Virus record (IMG/VR): IMGVR_UViG_3300044730_001993
Span: 23,861 to 87,860 of that record
Source of the DNA: a virus
Length of the DNA: 64,000 bases
Strand: one strand, 5' to 3'
This document shows, one piece after another, positions 7,435-15,703 of the stretch (position 1 is its first letter; each line of letters opens with the position of its first letter). Both the position numbers and the translations under genes were made by a program. The notes beneath the pieces are model-generated. The model did not search any database and had not been told where the DNA came from. It was given only the letters and a program-made list of their open reading frames with translations.

Positions 7435-8267
7435 CACACCTCCGCAGGCGGCGTCGTATCGGGCGCAGGAATCGTCACTTCGACGACTTCGCCGACGCGC
7501 GGGAACGTGAGCACCAGTTCGCCGCTCTCCTCGTCCCACGACACGATCGCCTCGCGACCCATCGACGCCATAACCGACGGGATGGCTCCGCGGAACGTGA
7601 CGCCCGCGTTCGTCTTCGCTTCGATGAAGTAGCACCCCGACGACTTCGTGAGTCGCACGCTCTCACGCGAGCACCCGGCGACCATCACGCGCTCCTCGGT
7701 GCGGTCGGCGTACTCATGCACCCTCACCACGGGTCGGAGCACCACCTCCGCGGGCGCTGCGGAGCCGCCAGCGGGCGCCTCGCACCGCCCACCGGGGCAC
7801 GGGCCTCCGGGGCACTTGCTCGCGCCGCACGGGGCCTTCTTGCCCGTTCGCTTGAACGCATCACGGAACCCCGCGAGCACCATCGGGTCGACACCGAGCG
7901 ACTCGACGAGGTCGAGCAGTTTCGTCGGGTCGACGTCTGCGGTCGCGTCGGCGAACGTCTGCACGGTCTTGCGGAGGCTCTTCGCGATCGACTTCGCCCC
8001 CGCTTCGGCGACGAGCAGCGCGCACGCCTGCGAGCAGGCGAGCACGAACTCACGCGGCGTCGAAGCGGCGAGCGCCGCCATCAGGCCGTTCTTCGCCGCG
8101 CGGAGCGACTCCTCGGTGCGCAGGCGCTTGCGCTCGTCACGTTCGAGGTCGGCGATGCGGTCGGTGAGTTCGTCGAGGTCCGCGAGAACGTCGCCGTAGT
8201 CGGTGCCCTCGGCATCGTCGGCGGTCGTATCGTCGGGCGTGGTTTCGGGGGCGGTGTCGGTGGGCAT
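7434..8267 (-). CDS. Hypothetical coiled-coil protein with Gly/Cys-rich linker
   Basis: 277 aa. An acidic disordered N-terminus is followed by a Leu/Glu/Arg-rich coiled coil (residues ~30-65), a helical middle, a Cys/Gly/Pro-rich linker at ~150-175 (CGASKCPGGPCPGGRC) and a beta-rich C-terminal domain. ATG 8267 was chosen because GGAGG lies about 10 nt upstream, one of the few classic ribosome sites here. Function unknown. Confidence 0.75.
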   Translation of the reverse strand: MPTDTAPETTPDDTTADDAEGTDYGDVLADLDELTDRIADLERDERKRLRTEESLRAAKNGLMAALAASTPREFVLACSQACALLVAEAGAKSIAKSLRKTVQTFADATADVDPTKLLDLVESLGVDPMVLAGFRDAFKRTGKKAPCGASKCPGGPCPGGRCEAPAGGSAAPAEVVLRPVVRVHEYADRTEERVMVAGCSRESVRLTKSSGCYFIEAKTNAGVTFRGAIPSVMASMGREAIVSWDEESGELVLTFPRVGEVVEVTIPAPDTTPPAEV

Positions 8268-8341
8268 CTCGGTGGTTCCTCCGCGCTGGTTGCGCGCGAG
8301 AGAGGTAATCACCGGGAGGGGGCGTGTCTAGGTACGGCGAC

Positions 8342-8371
8342 GCCTCCCCCGCCGTACGTGGCGAGGGAGGC
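8342..8371 (-). terminator. Hairpin downstream of the sigma/ParB-like gene
   Basis: Seven-base arms GCCTCCC and GGGAGGC (8342-8348, 8365-8371) follow the stop of the leftward gene ending at 8384. There is no long T run, so termination strength is uncertain. Confidence 0.4.
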
Positions 8372-8383
8372 CGTCGGGGTGCG

Positions 8384-10354
8384 TCACTTCGGGTCGGTCA
8401 CGAGCGATGCGGCGTTCGGGTCGGTGTTCGGGTCGCCCTTCGCGCGAGCAATGGCCTCGGCGACCTTCTTCGCCTTCTCCGCGGCCTTCTTGCGGGCATC
8501 CTCGACGGCCCCGTAGAGCGAGGCGACGCCCTTGATGGCGTCCTTCTCGCGCTTGTTCAGCGACGCCCACCCGATGCTCGCGAGCTTCATGCACGCGAGG
8601 GCCAACGTCTCGTGCTGGTTCCCCTTGTTGTTGAGACCCTCACCGTACGCGGTGGCGAACCGTGCGCCGAGGGGCTTCTCGGCGAACTGCACGGGGACGC
8701 GGGGCGTGCCGCTGCCGGTCACCGCGTCGGGCGACTCGCGCTCGGTGCGCTCGCCGTTGCCGCCGCCCGAACGTTCGCCGCCGCCCTCGTCGTCGCGATC
8801 GTCGACCGTCGAGTTCGACACGTACTCCGCGGAGGCGCGGCGGGTCGCGATCGCGTCGCGAACGCTCGTGGCGCCCGCGGCGATCATCTCGGCGACGATG
8901 CGGCTCACCTCGTCGGGCGAGGCGCCGTTGCGGCACACTTGCAGGACGGCGTTGATCGAAATCGCGTCGCTGAACACCGCGTCGATCACGTCGGCGTTCT
9001 GCATCGAGAGGCGTTGCCACGAGCGCACCACGTTCTCGGTCCGGTTGACGTGGCGAGCGATCTCGCCGTACGGAGGCGCGGGCGCCTTCGCGTCGTTGCG
9101 GTGGGCCTTCGCCCACTCGCCGATGCGGTGCATCGCCATCGTGTAGAGCCCGCGCTCGCCGATCACCTTGCGCCCGGTGTTTTCGAGCATCACCTCGGCG
9201 GTGTACTCGTCGGCGTTCGCGGTGCCACGCCCGCCGCTCATCACCCTGAAGTCGGGGCGCCAGTTGGCGCCGAGCGTCTCACGGCGCTCCGCGACCACCG
9301 CGCGGAGGGCCTTCACATCGCGGGTGCCCGCGAGGCACTCCCACACGATCGCCCACCACACGAGGCGCGAGCGCCCGACCTTCGTGTAGACGTTCGTGTC
9401 GCCCTTGATCTGAACCACCTTGGGCTCGGTCTGCTGCCCGTCGATGAGCACCGAGAGCAGCATGTTCAGGTGATGCGCGGCGCGGTAGTGACCGCTCGCG
9501 ATGAAACCGTCGGTGTCGGCGTAGAGCGCACGGAGCTCCGAGGCGTCGGACGCGTCGGGGTCGACGAGTCCGCGGGTCGCGTCCGTCGGGGCGACGAACA
9601 GCCCGCCCTCGACGCCTTCCGCGACGATCTTGATGTCCTTCGTAGGGTCCGCGAGGGCCGGAACGCCCTTCGCCACGTTGCCGATGTTGCATGCCTGCTT
9701 CGTGATATCCATGTCGTCTTCTCCTGCCCCTTCATACGCTCCCGCCGTCGGGATTCTTTCATCGACGTGACCGTTTTCTTCTCCGCGCATCACTTCGGCG
9801 TACGCGCGCCTCGCGTGAAACAGTCGCGACATCACCGTGCCCTTCGGGATGCCTTGCTCCGCAGCGATCGCGGTGTACGCCTTGCCGTTCGCCCGCGCGA
9901 TCAGCACGTCACGGTGGGCGGGCGAGAGCGTGTGGATCGCCTCGACGACGCGGGCCTCGTGCTCGCGATCCTGCGCGACGGCGCACGGGTCCGTTTCGTC
10001 CGCGGTCGTGGGCAACTGCGAGTCGTCGCAGTCGTCGATAGAAACCGCGAGAGACGCTTTACGATTGCGGCGGTGGTGGTCGATCGCGAGGTTCGCGACG
10101 ATGCGATAGAGCCACGTCGCGAACGATGCACGACCGTCGAACTCGTCGAGGTGACGCCACACGCGGAGAAACGATTCCTGCACGATATCGTGCGTCGCTT
10201 CGGCGTCGCGGCACGCCCCGAACGCCATCGCGCGGGCGCGCGGCGTATGCCTCCTCACCAGTTCCGTGAACGCGGCGCGGTCGCCCGAACGGGCGCGATC
10301 CACGAGTTCACGGTCGTACAACGCCCCCTGCGCAGACTCGGAAACAGCACCCAT
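8384..10354 (-). CDS. ECF-type sigma factor fused in frame to a ParB-like protein
   Basis: 656 aa, one uninterrupted frame. Residues ~12-97 match sigma region 2 (ELVDRARSGDRAAFTELV, IVQESFLRVWRHL, FATWLYRIVANLAIDHHRR). Residues ~135-190 match region 4 (LSPAHRDVLIARANGKAYTA, IPKGTVMSRLFHAR). After a ~25-residue linker comes a ParB-like region: MLLSVLIDGQQTEPKVVQI and a helix-turn-helix (PPYGEIARHVNRTENVVRSW). The C-terminus is Ala/Lys-rich. An internal ATG at 9712 has its own ribosome site and promoter-like boxes, so a separate ParB-like product of 442 aa is likely. The sigma part is a natural candidate to read the three-box promoters. Confidence 0.8.
   Translation of the reverse strand: MGAVSESAQGALYDRELVDRARSGDRAAFTELVRRHTPRARAMAFGACRDAEATHDIVQESFLRVWRHLDEFDGRASFATWLYRIVANLAIDHHRRNRKASLAVSIDDCDDSQLPTTADETDPCAVAQDREHEARVVEAIHTLSPAHRDVLIARANGKAYTAIAAEQGIPKGTVMSRLFHARRAYAEVMRGEENGHVDERIPTAGAYEGAGEDDMDITKQACNIGNVAKGVPALADPTKDIKIVAEGVEGGLFVAPTDATRGLVDPDASDASELRALYADTDGFIASGHYRAAHHLNMLLSVLIDGQQTEPKVVQIKGDTNVYTKVGRSRLVWWAIVWECLAGTRDVKALRAVVAERRETLGANWRPDFRVMSGGRGTANADEYTAEVMLENTGRKVIGERGLYTMAMHRIGEWAKAHRNDAKAPAPPYGEIARHVNRTENVVRSWQRLSMQNADVIDAVFSDAISINAVLQVCRNGASPDEVSRIVAEMIAAGATSVRDAIATRRASAEYVSNSTVDDRDDEGGGERSGGGNGERTERESPDAVTGSGTPRVPVQFAEKPLGARFATAYGEGLNNKGNQHETLALACMKLASIGWASLNKREKDAIKGVASLYGAVEDARKKAAEKAKKVAEAIARAKGDPNTDPNAASLVTDPK
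9729..9764 (-). promoter_or_regulatory. Internal promoter-like element and ribosome site before ATG 9712
   Basis: Reading leftward: CGATGAAAG (9764-9756), 17 nt, CGTATGAAGG, then a 16-nt leader containing GGAG and the internal ATG at 9712. It resembles the second and third boxes of the three-box class but lies inside coding sequence and is farther from the start codon. Confidence 0.4.
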
Positions 10355-10403
10355 GCGCCGCTTGTCGCACGCATCGTAATACAACGCAACAAAAAGCGTG
10401 ACG

Positions 10404-10432
10404 TTGACGCGAGCGCCAAACGTAGGCACAAT
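10404..10432 (+). promoter_or_regulatory. Sigma70-like leaderless promoter of the RHH gene
   Basis: TTGACG (10404-10409), 17 nt, CACAAT (10427-10432), then 7 nt to ATG 10440. An inverted repeat ACGTT-N13-AACGT (10401-10423) overlaps the -35 and could be an operator for the encoded RHH protein. Confidence 0.65.
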
Positions 10433-10439
10433 CGCCCGT

Positions 10440-10646
10440 ATGTCGAAGAAGGTGAAGAAGCCCGCGGTGGCGGTGGTCGAGAGCGAGCGGCCGACGGTGG
10501 CGTTGAACCTGCGGATCACGCCGTCGCTCTCGCGTCGCCTCGACTGCGAGGTGAAGCGTGTGCTAGCGGAGCGTCCGGGTGCGGTGATTTCGAGGTCGGA
10601 TGCGGTGCGGGAGGCGCTCGCGCGGGTATTGCCCGCGGAGGCGTAG
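10440..10646 (+). CDS. Ribbon-helix-helix (CopG/Arc-type) regulator
   Basis: 68 aa. A Lys-rich N-terminus precedes TVALNLRITPSLSRRLDCEV and then a helix, turn (VISRSDAVREAL) and final helix, the pattern of an RHH DNA-binding domain whose beta strand inserts in the major groove. It is transcribed divergently from the sigma-factor gene and is a likely autoregulator or regulator of that gene. Start set by the promoter 7 nt upstream. Confidence 0.8.
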   Translation: MSKKVKKPAVAVVESERPTVALNLRITPSLSRRLDCEVKRVLAERPGAVISRSDAVREALARVLPAEA

Positions 10647-10651
10647 GCGGA

Positions 10652-10927
10652 CTACTGCGCGGCGGCGGGCTGCACGGGCGCGGGCACGGCGTTGCGCGTG
10701 ATCTTGCCCGTCGCGAGGTCGAGGCGGTCGGCTTCGGTGAGGGCGTACTTGTGCCCGAGCATCGCGTTGATGCTCTGCTGGTGCTGCGACGCGGCGTCGG
10801 CCTCGACCTTCGCTGCGGCAAGCGCGTGCGATGCGGCGAGGGCGCGGTAGTGCGCCTCGCCGAACAGCGCACGGTCGTTCGGCGAGAGGGTGTCGGGGGG
10901 AGTGGGAACGTTCGGTTGATCGGACAT
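10652..10927 (-). CDS. Hypothetical small helical protein
   Basis: 91 aa. A Pro/Asp-rich N-terminus, a long Ala-rich helix (FGEAHYRALAASHALAAAKV) and a Pro/Ala-rich end. Such small proteins between structural genes are often chaperones or scaffolds, but there is no direct evidence. Its ribosome site GGAGG is buried in a hairpin. Confidence 0.7.
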   Translation of the reverse strand: MSDQPNVPTPPDTLSPNDRALFGEAHYRALAASHALAAAKVEADAASQHQQSINAMLGHKYALTEADRLDLATGKITRNAVPAPVQPAAAQ

Positions 10928-10932
10928 GAATA

Positions 10933-10964
10933 CCTCCGCGCCGTTGTACGCCGCGGCGCGGAGG
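10933..10964 (-). promoter_or_regulatory. Hairpin sequestering the ribosome-binding site of the 10927 gene
   Basis: In leftward RNA, CCTCCGCGCC (10964-10955) pairs perfectly with GGCGCGGAGG (10942-10933) over 10 bp, extendable by one pair. The GGAGG of the 3' arm is the ribosome site, five bases from the ATG. Translation should need melting of the stem or coupling. It could also attenuate transcription after the 504-aa gene. Confidence 0.6.
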
Positions 10965-10979
10965 TTATTCAAGCGGCGA

Positions 10980-12494
10980 TCACGCGGCGGGGTTGATGAC
11001 GAGGAACGCGATCGCGTAGTTCGTCGCGCCGGGGGCGCCGGAGAGTTCGATCGTGATCGTGTCCAGCGTGGGCACCGCCCGACGGATGTTCACGGAGTTC
11101 GACGTTGCGGTCTGCATGTTCACGAAGATGAGCGACGACGTGGTGACGAGGGTGTTCGAGATCGTGAGCGTGGTCGCTGCATCATCGGTGAATGTCACCA
11201 CGCCGCTCGTCGCGTTCAGCGTCGCGCTGGTTACGCCCGTCGCGGTGCTGCTCCATGCGACGATGCCCGAGAGCGCGCCCGAACCGACTCGCTCGACACC
11301 GAGTACCGTGAGGGTGTCACCGGAGTCACGGAGCATCGTGCGCCCCGCTCCGCGAGGGCGCAGGGAGAGCGATACGTCAGCGCTGCCGGTCGCCGCGGCG
11401 TAAGGCGCGATCGACACGCCGCTCGTGACCGCTGCGGCGTTCGTGGCGGGGAGCACTTCGAGGCCGTTGAGGAGCGCCGCCGCCGCCGAAGGCGCTCGCG
11501 TGCGGATGCCGACCGACGCGAGGGTGCCCGCGAACGCGGGCACGATATCGACGCGCCCCTGCTCCGCACCGGGCGTCGCGACGGCCATGCCGCCCGAGAC
11601 CTTGCCCATCGCCACGGGCGCCCCACCAGCGGGGAGTTCGACCTGAAACGCGATGGCAGTTCCGAAACCCGCCGCCGTCGTGCCCGACGACAGATGATTC
11701 AGGACCAGCACGTTCGTGTCCGTGTTCGTCTCCGCGTCGGTGCCGATGTACCCGAAACCGTCGGTCTGCATCCGCGCGGCGAGCACGCCACCGAGCGAGA
11801 ACGCGATCGTCGTGGCGTCGAAACGGTACGCTCCCGTTCCGGGTGACGCGGCGAACGACCACGACGGCTGCGCGTCGGTGCCGTTCTGCGCGTAGATGCT
11901 CGCGGAGAACGTCGGCGTCGCGCCGAGGATCACTTCGGTCGCCGACTTCGCGACGCCGATCTTCTGCACCACGGCGCCCGCGGTCGTCGGAGCGGTCGTC
12001 GTGGCCGTGCCCGCGGTCTCCGAGAGGTACACCGTCGCGCCGGGGGTGAACGCCCCGCCGCCAGTGATCGTGGCGCACTCGCCGAACTCGCGGACGACGC
12101 ACGTCAGGGTGTCGATCACGTCGACCACGACGCCGAACGCGGGGAGCGTACCGTCGGAGGCGTCGGCGAGCACGACCGAGTTCGGGTTGATGCCCTTCGC
12201 GACGAGGTTTCCGACCGCGACGAGACTCGCCGTGTTCGAGAAGATCCCATCCACGCCGTCGACACCGCCCGACCCCGAGGAGAGCAGGACGATGCGGTTG
12301 CCCGAGAGGTACGTGCCGGTCGACCCCTTGTAGTAGAGGGCGTCGTTTTCGTCGACGAAGACGAGCGTGCCGCGGAGCATCTGGTTGAACTGCGCGATGA
12401 GGGCGGCGCTGGCGCCTTCCTTGCCGGGAACTTGCGCCTCCGTGTCGACGTAGACGTTGAATGGGGATTGCGGACGCATTGAGGGGAGTGCCAT
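10980..12494 (-). CDS. Virion appendage/tail-fibre-like structural protein
   Basis: 504 aa, rich in Thr, Ser, Ala, Gly and Val and poor in charge, as typical of phage fibre or decoration proteins. The N-terminal ~130 residues have short beta units (GTLVFVDENDALYYKGSTG); a segment near 165-185 (TVYLSETAGTATTTAPT) resembles repeats in phage structural proteins; the C-terminus (TITIELSGAPGATNYAIAFL) resembles a fibre tip. The gene leads the structural block and has a sigma70-like leaderless promoter. Assignment is by composition and context. Confidence 0.65.
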   Translation of the reverse strand: MALPSMRPQSPFNVYVDTEAQVPGKEGASAALIAQFNQMLRGTLVFVDENDALYYKGSTGTYLSGNRIVLLSSGSGGVDGVDGIFSNTASLVAVGNLVAKGINPNSVVLADASDGTLPAFGVVVDVIDTLTCVVREFGECATITGGGAFTPGATVYLSETAGTATTTAPTTAGAVVQKIGVAKSATEVILGATPTFSASIYAQNGTDAQPSWSFAASPGTGAYRFDATTIAFSLGGVLAARMQTDGFGYIGTDAETNTDTNVLVLNHLSSGTTAAGFGTAIAFQVELPAGGAPVAMGKVSGGMAVATPGAEQGRVDIVPAFAGTLASVGIRTRAPSAAAALLNGLEVLPATNAAAVTSGVSIAPYAAATGSADVSLSLRPRGAGRTMLRDSGDTLTVLGVERVGSGALSGIVAWSSTATGVTSATLNATSGVVTFTDDAATTLTISNTLVTTSSLIFVNMQTATSNSVNIRRAVPTLDTITIELSGAPGATNYAIAFLVINPAA

Positions 12495-12531
12495 ACGCGC
12501 GACGATACACCGCGAATTTGGCAAACGTCAA
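12495..12531 (-). promoter_or_regulatory. Sigma70-like leaderless promoter of the 504-aa structural gene
   Basis: TTGACG (12531-12526), 18 nt, TATCGT (12507-12502), then 7 nt to ATG 12494. Confidence 0.65.
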
Positions 12532-12572
12532 CGTGCAACCGTGCTTGTACGGTCGCGGCGACGCTGTTCTTC

Positions 12573-12794
12573 TCAGCCGCGCGTCGATTTCTTCGGCGGG
12601 TTCAGAAGTGCGGGCGGCACCATCCCGAGCGCCGACTTCGCGCGCTCGACGGCGTCACGCATTGAGCCGACGAAAACCTGCCCCGCGTCGAGCACGGTTT
12701 CGGCGGTGGCGACGTGATGTTCGACCTCGCGGATCGCGTTGGGGATCGCCTTGCGGGCACGATCGACGGTGCGCATGAGTTGCTTCGGGTTCAT
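12573..12794 (-). CDS. Hypothetical small protein with C-terminal Leu-Asn-Pro basic end
   Basis: 73 aa, mainly one or two amphipathic helices (ARKAIPNAIREVEHHVATAE), ending PALLNPPKKSTRG, a possible variant of the Asn-Pro tag. Function unknown. Confidence 0.65.
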   Translation of the reverse strand: MNPKQLMRTVDRARKAIPNAIREVEHHVATAETVLDAGQVFVGSMRDAVERAKSALGMVPPALLNPPKKSTRG

Positions 12795-12830
12795 GCGAGC
12801 GATAGTACGCACCGCGACGGCGCGAGGCAA
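12795..12830 (-). promoter_or_regulatory. Sigma70-like leaderless promoter
   Basis: TTGCCT (12830-12825), 17 nt, TACTAT (12807-12802), then 7 nt to ATG 12794. Confidence 0.65.
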
Positions 12831-12833
12831 CCG

Positions 12834-13598
12834 CTAGGCCAGCGCCTTGCGGTACTTCAACACCATGCGCGCGGCGGCATCTGGGGTGAGCGCGGGCAAC
12901 TTGCGCCCGTCGAGCACCGGCCACACGCGAGCGATCTTGCTCAGACGATTGCCGATGTACGGGCCATCGGGGCGGTCGAATCCTACCTCCGCCGTCTGGT
13001 GGTACGAGTCCGCGTCGGTGAAACGTACGCCGTAGGCCACGTTGTGCAACTCGACGACGAAACTCGTGGCGCCGTAACGTTTTCGGTTGCGCTCGCGGAC
13101 CTTCGCCGTCTCGGCTTCGACCTTGCGCAACCACGGGCGCTGCATCTTGTCGTACGCCGCCGACGCGCTCTTGATCGCACGTTCGAGGCGTTCCACGGCG
13201 TCGCGAACGGCCTTCGGGTGCGACCACGGGGTGTAATCGTGCGGGTCGATGCCGTGGCGGTCGTACAGCGCCTTGAGCGCGGTGTGGGCCTCCCGTTCCT
13301 GCGCATCGAGGTCGCGGAGCATCGCGCGGGCGGCGTCGTACTTCGGGTCCGTGCTCACCGCCCGCAGCGTGTCTTCGCCCTGCGAGAGCACGTCTTCGAC
13401 GCTGGTCTCGCCGAAAAACACCATATCGCGCCCGTCGCCGGAAAACGTGTTGCCGCGCCCCGTGATGCGCCCCGTCGCGAAAATGTCCGCGAGTTCGTCG
13501 GGCGACACGCTGCGGTACAGGACGGGCGACACGCCGTCGATGTTCTCGACGCCGTTGCGCGTGTACGGGCGGCGACGTTTGCGGGGCGAACGCTTCAC
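12834..13598 (-). CDS. Possible ADP-ribosyltransferase-like protein with N-terminal Asn-Gly tag
   Basis: 254 aa, GTG start overlapping the upstream stop. The first 16 residues are basic and end in YTRNG (Asn at residue 15). Then VLYRSVSPDELADIFATGRI, a Gly-rich stretch and MVFFGETSVEDVL resemble the 'Y-R-G-x-s ... I-x-x-x-G ... T' layout of phage/toxin mono-ADP-ribosyltransferase folds. A long helical insert and a beta-rich C-terminus (TSFVVELHNVAYGVRF) follow. This is a fold-level guess; no clear catalytic Glu motif was identified. Confidence 0.5.
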   Translation of the reverse strand: MKRSPRKRRRPYTRNGVENIDGVSPVLYRSVSPDELADIFATGRITGRGNTFSGDGRDMVFFGETSVEDVLSQGEDTLRAVSTDPKYDAARAMLRDLDAQEREAHTALKALYDRHGIDPHDYTPWSHPKAVRDAVERLERAIKSASAAYDKMQRPWLRKVEAETAKVRERNRKRYGATSFVVELHNVAYGVRFTDADSYHQTAEVGFDRPDGPYIGNRLSKIARVWPVLDGRKLPALTPDAAARMVLKYRKALA

Positions 13599-13822
13599 GC
13601 GATCCTCGGCCTCGGAGCGCGGGCGATGCCCTGCGCGTACGCCTCGCGGGCGCGCTTGTCGGAGTCGGCGCCAGACAGGATGTACCCCAGACCGAACCCT
13701 GCGGCGATGCCGAGCACGGTGACGATCCCCGGAACGCCGCGCGTCGGGCACGGGACGGGGTCGCCAGCGGCGGGGATCGTGCGAGGGGCGTACGTGAAGA
13801 GGAGGGCAGCGTTCGCGTTCAC
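13595..13822 (-). CDS. Small membrane protein
   Basis: 75 aa with a GTG start. One transmembrane segment (VPGIVTVLGIAAGFGLGYIL) is followed by a charged helix (ADSDKRAREAYAQGIARA). The position beside the endolysin suggests a lysis or virion-membrane role. TATCGT lies 6 nt upstream of the GTG, a leaderless-type -10. Confidence 0.65.
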   Translation of the reverse strand: MNANAALLFTYAPRTIPAAGDPVPCPTRGVPGIVTVLGIAAGFGLGYILSGADSDKRAREAYAQGIARAPRPRIA

Positions 13823-13853
13823 GGCGTCACGATACACGGGTCGCGGCGGCGTG

Positions 13854-14051
13854 TCACGCGTCGGGCGCGAGTCCGTACGTGCGGAGCCTCGCCACGCTGC
13901 GCAGGCGCCAGTTCTGCGAGTCCGAACGCACGGCACGGAGGTAGCGACGGAGCGCCCGGTTCGCCTCGACGACGGCCCGCTGCGCCTCCTCGGTGGGCGC
14001 GTCGGGCTCGCGTCGGCGTCGCTTCTGGAGTCGGCGGCGTAGGGCGTTCAC
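13854..14051 (-). CDS. Small Arg-rich protein
   Basis: 65 aa, GTG start, about one third Arg/Lys (LRRRLQKRRRREP at the N-terminus). Probably nucleic-acid- or membrane-associated. No family recognised. Upstream TAGAAT fits a -10 seven bases from the start. Confidence 0.5.
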   Translation of the reverse strand: MNALRRRLQKRRRREPDAPTEEAQRAVVEANRALRRYLRAVRSDSQNWRLRSVARLRTYGLAPDA

Positions 14052-14083
14052 GCCATATTCTACGACGCGAGGCGCGAGAATCT

Positions 14084-14695
14084 TTACCGGCGCGAACCGA
14101 AAACCACCGCGAGGGCTGCGGCGAGGGCGACGCCACCGACGACGTACGCCACCGTGTTCCCCGTCGCTTCGGGCGCAGCGGACCACGCCGCGAGGGCGGA
14201 GCGGACGCGAGCACGCATCACGTCGGCGGGCCACGTTCTCGCATCCGGGGAAAGCTCAAAATGGACGTGATCGCGGTGGTCCTGGCTCCCGGTGTACCGA
14301 TCCCACCGCGGGCCGTTGCGCGAAGCGGACCACTCGTACATCGACCACAGAACGTACTGGATGCCGAGGTACTCCGCGTTGCGCACGAGAAAATTCGCGA
14401 GCGCGTCGCCGTTCGCGGGGCGGTTCGCGTTGTTGACGACCATCGCGTCAATGGCGTTGCCCTCCAAATGCGCGTCGTGACCGCCGTTCCGACGATCGGA
14501 CGGACGAACCATCCCACCCGACGAAATACCGGGCCACGCGCGAACGATTTCTTCTTTGAGCGCCACGAGCGCGGGCGTCGGTGACCATTGCTCACCGGGC
14601 GGGACGTTGACCGCGAAGCGATACGGGACTTGCGCCCGCTCGCCCGCTGCTCGGGTAGCGGCGTCGGGAACCCATACGTGCGTGGATGCGCTCAC
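14084..14695 (-). CDS. Endolysin: D,D-carboxypeptidase-like metallopeptidase with C-terminal membrane anchor
   Basis: 203 aa. The catalytic region shows the zinc-peptidase layout DAHLEGNAIDAMV (His and Asp ligands) and, ~65 residues later, DHRDHVHFEL, as in D-Ala-D-Ala peptidases and related phage lysis enzymes that cut peptidoglycan cross-links. A Pro/Gly-rich N-terminus precedes it. The last ~25 residues are a hydrophobic helix (VAYVVGGVALAAALAVVFGS) ending in RR, a tail anchor. GTG 14695 is set by TATCGT six bases upstream. Confidence 0.75.
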   Translation of the reverse strand: MSASTHVWVPDAATRAAGERAQVPYRFAVNVPPGEQWSPTPALVALKEEIVRAWPGISSGGMVRPSDRRNGGHDAHLEGNAIDAMVVNNANRPANGDALANFLVRNAEYLGIQYVLWSMYEWSASRNGPRWDRYTGSQDHRDHVHFELSPDARTWPADVMRARVRSALAAWSAAPEATGNTVAYVVGGVALAAALAVVFGSRR

Positions 14696-14727
14696 GCGCC
14701 GACGATACACGGAACGTTCGCGGGAGG

Positions 14728-15063
14728 CTACGCCCGAACGTACCGCATGAGTTCCGTCGCCCGCCCGTCGCGATGCTCGACGAGGCGCACGCCGTCGAAC
14801 AACCGCCACAACGGCGTCGTCGTGTACCCGAACACAACGTACTCGCGGTTGTCGAGCACCTCGACGTAGCGTCGAAACAGCCCGTACACGAGCGCGCGAA
14901 AGGCATCCTCGCCAGTGTAGAACCGATACTCTAAGTGCTCGGCGTCGCCGCTAAATCGGTATCGGTTGTAGCCGCTGCGCTCCAGCACCCAACAGTTGCC
15001 GCCCGCGTGGTGGAACTCCAGCGAGAAGCGCATCCACTTCGGGTGTCTCCCGGTGCGCCTCAC
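14728..15063 (-). CDS. Hypothetical protein
   Basis: 111 aa, GTG start overlapping the upstream stop. It is rich in Tyr, Phe and Arg (RSGYNRYRFSGDAEHLEYRF), alternating beta strands and a helix. No family recognised. Confidence 0.65.
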   Translation of the reverse strand: MRRTGRHPKWMRFSLEFHHAGGNCWVLERSGYNRYRFSGDAEHLEYRFYTGEDAFRALVYGLFRRYVEVLDNREYVVFGYTTTPLWRLFDGVRLVEHRDGRATELMRYVRA

Positions 15064-15278
15064 TTCCCCTCCGCGAACTTGCGGAGTTGCTCCGCGGCGT
15101 CGTCGTACTGGCCGTTCTGCATCGCTTGAAGAATCTGCGCGATGCGCGTGAACGGCACGGCGGCGCGGGCACCGTACACCATCTGCGCGCTCGACTGCGC
15201 GCTGCACGCCGCAACGTGCAGCATGTGCAGCGTCGTGTTCAGGAACTCACTGCACGGCATTGCCTTCTCGGTGCTCAC
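15060..15278 (-). CDS. Hypothetical small helical protein
   Basis: 72 aa, GTG start coupled to the upstream TGA. Two helices with Cys at residues ~9 and ~24; ends in QYDDAAEQLRKFAEGK. Function unknown. Confidence 0.65.
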   Translation of the reverse strand: MSTEKAMPCSEFLNTTLHMLHVAACSAQSSAQMVYGARAAVPFTRIAQILQAMQNGQYDDAAEQLRKFAEGK

Positions 15279-15703
15279 TTCTCGCCTCCCTGCGTCGCCT
15301 TCAACCGCTCCGCCGCCAGCATGGCGACCTCCTGCTTCGCATCGACGATGCGCGCGAGTCGCGCCGTCTCCTCGTCGTACAGCCGCGCCGCCTCGCGCAT
15401 CGCTTCGCCGCGGCCCAACTTGTGAGCGTGGCGGTTCGTGCGCGCGACGGACAACGCGGCGAGCGCGGCGACGTACTGCGTCTCGGCGTCGGCGGTGCTC
15501 ACCTCGACGTGCGAGAGCGAAACGCTCCCGACGCAGCCGACGATCCACACGGAGACGTGGCCCGACATCACCGCGGCGGGCGCGCGTGTCGGCGCCTCGC
15601 CCGTCGGAGCGCCCTCGCGCGGCCCGTTCCAGTACCGAACGACGGTGCCGACGGGGTGCGCCGCGTTCCATGCGTCGGCGGCGCGTGTCTCCGCGGCGCT
15701 CAC
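15275..15703 (-). CDS. Hypothetical protein with N-terminal beta domain and C-terminal helix
   Basis: 142 aa, GTG start. Residues ~15-75 form a beta-rich module (GTVVRYWNGPREG, HVSVWIVGCVGSVSLSHVEV); the rest is one long charged helix. The first part resembles phage-encoded 'GxxVRYW' modules seen in small accessory proteins. Role unknown. Confidence 0.65.
   Translation of the reverse strand: MSAAETRAADAWNAAHPVGTVVRYWNGPREGAPTGEAPTRAPAAVMSGHVSVWIVGCVGSVSLSHVEVSTADAETQYVAALAALSVARTNRHAHKLGRGEAMREAARLYDEETARLARIVDAKQEVAMLAAERLKATQGGEK

Noticed and set aside
8384-9712. A complete plasmid partition (parAB/parS) locus
   Set aside because: The ParB-like half has no neighbouring ParA ATPase, and I could not identify a repeated centromere-like site.
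8324-10996. Very long rightward open frame (890 codons) opposite the sigma/ParB-like gene
   Set aside because: It mirrors a strand with clear sigma and ParB motifs, has repetitive Arg/Val/Gly composition typical of GC-rich antisense frames, and lacks a sensible start signal.
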